NCBI RefSeq assembly: GCF_014170375.1
Contig: NZ_LZZW01000017.1
Location: 1 to 64,000 of the forward strand
DNA length: 64,000 bases
Origin: Variovorax sp. UMC13
GTDB taxonomy: Bacteria > Pseudomonadota > Gammaproteobacteria > Burkholderiales > Burkholderiaceae_C
Direction of reading: 5' to 3'
The notes under the pieces were generated by a model. The model was not told the DNA's origin. It saw only the letters and a program-made list of their open reading frames with translations, and made no database searches. Below, one piece after another: positions 57,651 through 64,000 of the stretch. How positions within the stretch are numbered: the stretch's first letter is position 1; every line of letters starts with the position of its first letter. Both the position numbers and the translations under genes were made by a program.

Positions 57651-58484
57651 TCAGCGGGCCGCGACCGTGCCCGACACCGGGGCCGCCGGTCGGAAGAAAA
57701 GGAAGAGCGAGACGAGCAGGAAGGCCAGGTAGGCGATCACCTCGCCCGTCACCGGTGCCGCCTGATAGCCCAGCAGGCCCGACAACACGGCACCGACCGG
57801 GCTGTCCATCGGCAGCGCTTCGCTCATGTCAAAGACCACCGCCTGCAGGTGGTTCCAGACGCCGCCTTCGTGCAGCTTGCGCAGCACGCCGGCCAGCAGC
57901 CCGGCCGCGACCAGCAGGATGAAGACGCCGGTGTAGCGGAAGAAGCGCCGCAGGTCGAGCCGCACGCCGCCGGCGTAGAGCCCGTAGCCCAGCACCACCG
58001 ACACCGCGATGCCGGCCAGCGCGCCCACGGGCGCCTCCCAGCCACTGCTCTGCTGGAAGATCGCGAGCAGGAAGAACACCGACTCCAGCCCTTCGCGCGC
58101 CACGGCCAGGAAGACCATGCCGATCAGCGCCCAGGCCTGGCCGCCGTTCTCCTGCGCCAGCGCGCGGTCGATCGAGGCATGCAACTGCCCCTTGATCGAG
58201 CGCGCGGCCTTGCGCATCCAGAACACCATCGAGGTCAGCATGACCACGGCGATCAGCCCGACCACGCCTTCGAACAGCTCCTGCTGCTTCTGCGGGAACT
58301 CGGCCGCCACCAGCTGCAGGCCGGCGCCCACGAACAGCGACAGGGCGGCGGCAAGCAGCACCCCGACCCAGACAGCCGGCATCAACCGGCCGCGGCCGCT
58401 CTGCTGAAGGTAACTGGCAACGATGCCGACGATGAGCGCGGCTTCGATGCCTTCGCGCAACATGATGAGAAAGGGGATGAGCAT
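57651..58484 (-). CDS. efeU: Ferrous iron permease EfeU (FTR1 family)
   Basis: The 277-residue inner-membrane protein has seven helices and two REGxE motifs, REGIEAAL at residues 10-17 and REGLESV in the middle, which form the iron path. MLIPFLIMLREG is the standard FTR1 start, so the ATG at 58484 is used. It is the first gene of the efe operon; a Fur-like half-site lies about 80-100 bases upstream. Confidence 0.94.
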   Translation of the reverse strand: MLIPFLIMLREGIEAALIVGIVASYLQQSGRGRLMPAVWVGVLLAAALSLFVGAGLQLVAAEFPQKQQELFEGVVGLIAVVMLTSMVFWMRKAARSIKGQLHASIDRALAQENGGQAWALIGMVFLAVAREGLESVFFLLAIFQQSSGWEAPVGALAGIAVSVVLGYGLYAGGVRLDLRRFFRYTGVFILLVAAGLLAGVLRKLHEGGVWNHLQAVVFDMSEALPMDSPVGAVLSGLLGYQAAPVTGEVIAYLAFLLVSLFLFFRPAAPVSGTVAAR

Positions 58485-58563
58485 CGGGGTCGAGAAAAGT
58501 CGAGCCCCGCCCGGCACCGGAACGGTGCGCGCAGCGCGGGACACCCTCCGAGCTTAGCCGATC

Positions 58564-58585
58564 AAATACGAAAAGTTCTCATTTG
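58564..58585 (-). promoter_or_regulatory. Fur-box-like site upstream of efeU
   Basis: On the minus strand TCAAATGAGAACTTTTCGTA carries the AATGAGAA half of the Fur consensus in an AT-rich pocket between efeU and acnA. The second half is degenerate. The position fits an iron-controlled promoter for efeUOB. Confidence 0.55.
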
Positions 58586-58666
58586 ACCGGAATGGCCCCA
58601 GGTGAATGGAGGGGCACACCGCGTCAGTTGCAGCTCAGCGGCCCCGTGCATGGGGCCGTGGCCGGA

Positions 58667-61534
<2,868 letters not shown>

Positions 61535-61876
61535 TGAAAACTCCTGTGATTCGTGGAAGCACCTCAAGGATAGCGAGGAACGAAGTCAGTGGCTGTAGTC
61601 GGTCTTCTCCACCGCGGCCTTTGAGCGGCGGGGCGGCCCGGCCGCGCGGCGGCGGCACGGGCCCCGCGACCCAACGGGGGGTGCGCGGGATGTGCACGAA
61701 TTTCACAGTCAAAGTCGCCTGCGGTGCGCGAATTCAACAAGCCCAAATCGAAGTATTGAATACAGTCTTCTCCAATGGAAATCATTTGATGACAGATCAA
61801 AAAAAATAAATGAAATCCATCGGCGGGCCCGGCCCGAAATGAGAAGAAACCGAAATTCAATTCCCGGAAACCACCC
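61535..61876. other. Intergenic region with AT-rich leader
   Basis: The left part (to about 61690) is very GC-rich with no clear feature beyond the acnA promoter region. The right part (61690-61876) is strikingly AT-rich for this genome, with an 8-A run near 61799-61806. The palindrome GTATTGAATAC lies at 61753-61763. It probably holds the promoter of the glycosyltransferase-like gene and may be foreign DNA. Confidence 0.55.
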
Positions 61877-62737
61877 ATGCTCGACCCCGCCGAACTCCGC
61901 TCCTTCTTTCCCTTGGTCGTCACGCCGAGCCACGACGGCAAGTTCTTCCAGAACTACGTCGTGTCGATGATGAACTTCACCGTCGAGGCCGAGCGCGCGG
62001 GCATGCGCCTGCAGGCCCTGCTCCACCAGGGCGAAAGCCTGGTCACGCGTGCGCGCAACAATTGCGTGGCGCAGTTCCTGGCCAATCCGCAATGGACCCA
62101 TCTGTTCTGGATCGACGCCGACATCGGTTTTTCGGCGCAGGCCGCCTTCCGGCTGCTGCAGTCCGGCCACGACATCGCGGCCGGCGTGTACCCGCTCAAG
62201 CGGGAGGACTGGCCGGCCGAGGGGCTGGCCCAGGGCACGACGCGCCAGCAGTTCGAAGCCTTGTTCACGCGCTACACCATCAATTCCGAGGCGGCGCAAG
62301 GCCGTTCGGAGGTCGAACTCGACATCCAGCCCGACGGCTTCATGAAGGTGACCGAAGCGCCGACCGGCTTCATGGTGATCAAGCGCGGCGTCTTCGAGCG
62401 GCTGATGGCGAGCTACCCCGATCTGCGCTACGCGCCCGACGGCATCGGCGACATCGACCGAGGCCTGCACTACCGCTTCTTCGACGTGATGGTCGATCCG
62501 CAGACCCGGCGCTACCTCTCGGAAGACTACGGTTTCTGCCGGCTCTGGTCGGGGCTGGGCGAGCCGATCCATGTCGATGCCAACTCCAACCTCTCGCACC
62601 AGGGCGCCAAGCTTTACCGCGGCAACCTCGCCGACTCGCTGCTGAACTCGCTGCCCCATGCGGTGGGTGGCCCGGCGGGCGCCGCCATGGTGCTCAAGGG
62701 GCAGGAGCACCTGGCGCCGAACGCGCCGCCGCCCTAG
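61877..62737 (+). CDS. Glycosyltransferase-like protein (GT-A type, DxD)
   Basis: The 286-residue cytosolic protein has a GT-A-like start: SLVTRARNNCVAQFLAN, then HLFWIDADIGF with DAD at about residues 80-82, the usual nucleotide-sugar/metal motif. The next part, AAFRLLQSGHDIAAGVYPLK and TGFMVIKRGVFE, matches small glycosyltransferase-like proteins found in phages and polysaccharide loci. No other glycan gene is nearby. It follows an AT-rich leader. Its TAG stop shares the CTAG with the stop of the convergent membrane-protein gene. Confidence 0.72.
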   Translation: MLDPAELRSFFPLVVTPSHDGKFFQNYVVSMMNFTVEAERAGMRLQALLHQGESLVTRARNNCVAQFLANPQWTHLFWIDADIGFSAQAAFRLLQSGHDIAAGVYPLKREDWPAEGLAQGTTRQQFEALFTRYTINSEAAQGRSEVELDIQPDGFMKVTEAPTGFMVIKRGVFERLMASYPDLRYAPDGIGDIDRGLHYRFFDVMVDPQTRRYLSEDYGFCRLWSGLGEPIHVDANSNLSHQGAKLYRGNLADSLLNSLPHAVGGPAGAAMVLKGQEHLAPNAPPP

Positions 62738-63168
62738 TTCGGCACATGGCGCAGGCCGGTGGGCCTGGCGGCATTCCCATGCGCCGAGGCCCGCAAGCCC
62801 AGCCACTGCAGTTCCGCCAGCACCAGCACGACCGCGGCCTGGGCCAGCACCCAGGCCACCCCCAGGGCCGTAGGCGTGAACCCACCGCCCAGCAGCAGCG
62901 CGACGCAGCCCGCGGCCCAGGCCAGGTTGCCAACGATGACCAGGCCGATCAGCCGGCGCGGCGGCACCGGGCGCCGCGCCATCCAGGCCGCGAGTGCGGC
63001 GTAGGCCAGCAGGAACACGCCGGTGCCGCTGAGCAGCGGCGAGGGCAGGCCGGTCAGGCGGGCGAGCGTGTCGCCCAGGCCGAGCTGCAGCGCGCCGGTG
63101 GCGGCACAGGACAGCGCATCGGCCGCCATCACGCGGGGCAGGAAACGGGGGGAAGCGAAGATCGACAT
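62734..63168 (-). CDS. Hypothetical four-helix membrane protein
   Basis: The 144-residue protein has about four hydrophobic segments: about 10-30, 45-63, 72-93 and 102-122. It has a short basic loop, ARRPVPPRR, after the second. I do not recognise the family with certainty; small membrane proteins of this type are common beside regulators in Burkholderiales. It is divergent from an XRE regulator with AGGTCA half-sites in the gap, so it is probably that regulator's target. Confidence 0.75.
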   Translation of the reverse strand: MSIFASPRFLPRVMAADALSCAATGALQLGLGDTLARLTGLPSPLLSGTGVFLLAYAALAAWMARRPVPPRRLIGLVIVGNLAWAAGCVALLLGGGFTPTALGVAWVLAQAAVVLVLAELQWLGLRASAHGNAARPTGLRHVPN

Positions 63169-63252
63169 GGCGGAACTCCTTGCGGTGCGTAGAGAGAGGA
63201 GAAGTCACGCCGCAGGCCCTTCCCGCGGCGTCGGGTCGATGATTCCGCCCCG

Positions 63253-63282
63253 AGGTCACCGGGTCGATGACCTGGGAGGTCA
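63253..63282. promoter_or_regulatory. Three AGGTCA half-sites, probable operator
   Basis: AGGTCA occurs at 63253-63258, inverted as TGACCT at 63268-63273, and again at 63277-63282. The last two form a perfect inverted repeat with a three-base spacer. They lie between the divergent membrane-protein and XRE genes. This is likely the binding site of the XRE regulator. Confidence 0.6.
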
Positions 63283-63317
63283 TGGCCGGCGCGCGCGGCG
63301 CCGCCAGAATCGATGCC

Positions 63318-64000
63318 ATGAACCCATCCGCGCAGCCCTCGTCTTCCCTCGCCCCGGGCGCCCGCGAGCCCTTCGGCGCCCACCTGCGCCACTGGCGCCA
63401 GCGCCGGCACCTGAGCCAGCTCGACCTGGCGCACGAAGCCGAGGTCTCGACCCGCCACCTGAGCTACGTCGAGACCGGCCGCGCCGCGCCCAGCCGCGAG
63501 ATGGTGCTGCGCCTGGCCGAGCGGCTGGGCGTGCCGCTGCGCGAGCGCAATGCACTGCTGGTGGCGGCCGGCTTCGCGCCCATGTACCGCCAGCGCGGGC
63601 TCGACGACCCCGCGCTGGCCGCCGCGCGCCAGGCGGTCGAGCTGGTGCTCAAGGGCCACGAGCCCTACCCGGCACTGGCCATCGATCGCCACTGGCAACT
63701 GGTCGCGGCCAACCGCATCGTCCCGCTGCTGATGGCGGGCGCCGCGCCCGAACTGCTGAAGCCGCCGATCAACGTGCTGCGCTTGAGCCTGCATCCGCAG
63801 GGTCTGGCGCCGCGCATCGCCAACCTTGCGCAGTGGCGCCAGCACCTGCTGGAGCGGCTGCAGCAGCAGGTCGCGGCCACCGGCGACGCCACCCTGCAGG
63901 CGCTGCACGACGAGCTGGCCGCCTACCCGGTGGCCGATGCCGGCCAGGCCGCGGCGTCCGCCGGCGGTGAGTTGGCGGGCGTGGTCGTGCCCTTCCAGCT
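63318..64000 (+). CDS. XRE family regulator with MmyB-like ligand domain (3' end outside window)
   Basis: The frame opens at the ATG at 63318 and is still open at the window end (227 codons). Residues of about 20-80 are an XRE helix-turn-helix: FGAHLRHWRQRRHLSQLDLA and VSTRHLSYVETGRAAPSREM. Beyond residue 100 the segment PYPALAIDRHWQLVAANRIV and LKPPINVLRLSLHPQG matches the MmyB-like ligand-binding domain of such regulators. It probably controls the divergent membrane-protein gene. Confidence 0.88.
   Translation, partial: MNPSAQPSSSLAPGAREPFGAHLRHWRQRRHLSQLDLAHEAEVSTRHLSYVETGRAAPSREMVLRLAERLGVPLRERNALLVAAGFAPMYRQRGLDDPALAAARQAVELVLKGHEPYPALAIDRHWQLVAANRIVPLLMAGAAPELLKPPINVLRLSLHPQGLAPRIANLAQWRQHLLERLQQQVAATGDATLQALHDELAAYPVADAGQAAASAGGELAGVVVPFQ

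Overview
The window is about 64 kb of GC-rich, densely packed bacterial chromosome. Gene content points to a betaproteobacterium of the Burkholderiales, most likely Comamonadaceae and Variovorax-like. The grounds are kynBUA order, DUF3579 beside argD-argF, many TauABC- and PotABCD-type importers with hydantoinase and amidohydrolase genes, and a hairpin-rich dispersed repeat of the kind I associate with that family. The genus is an inference. I found no rRNA, tRNA, CRISPR array, insertion sequence or prophage.

Layout. 1-10.6 kb is mostly housekeeping: purM, an AI-2E-type permease, small VOC and DUF1428 proteins, an isochorismatase-type hydrolase, a GlxA-type regulator, a FUSC membrane protein, a SirB1-like protein, murJ and rpsT with a clear terminator. 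10.7-17 kb is a minus-strand catabolic operon (FAA hydrolase, polysaccharide deacetylase, MFS, TSUP, exported amidohydrolase) divergent from an AraC regulator. 17-22 kb holds two tandem esterase lipoproteins sharing an almost identical 0.6 kb block, divergent from a TetR gene; two overlapping perfect inverted repeats lie between them. 22-24.7 kb is DUF3579, argD and argF.

24.7-44.3 kb is an accessory nitrogen/carbon scavenging region. A minus-strand operon encodes a TauABC-type importer, an epimerase, an SDR, a hydantoinase and a racemase-fold protein. Upstream of it lies an amidohydrolase gene, and the palindrome TTGTATCCAA occurs before both. Next come a RES/Xre toxin-antitoxin pair with its own perfect operator, a GntR regulator, a protein with an arylmalonate-decarboxylase-like residue pattern, a divergent PotABCD-type importer, a deaminase, and an amidohydrolase-deacetylase-amidase operon. 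The importers, hydrolases and deaminase look like modules for taking up and opening cyclic or acylated nitrogen compounds. The substrates cannot be read from sequence.

44.3-48 kb carries DUF899 and kynBUA (tryptophan to anthranilate). 48-50.4 kb is a divergent pair, a PDDEXK nuclease and an SMI1/ankyrin-type protein, possibly a defence or toxin-immunity locus. 50.4-58.5 kb is an iron island on one strand: efeU-efeO-efeB, an extra imelysin gene, feoA-feoB, a Cys-rich membrane protein and a flavin monooxygenase, with two Fur-box-like half-sites. 58.6-64 kb holds aconitase, an isolated glycosyltransferase-like gene behind an AT-rich leader, a small membrane protein, and a truncated XRE regulator running off the end of the window.
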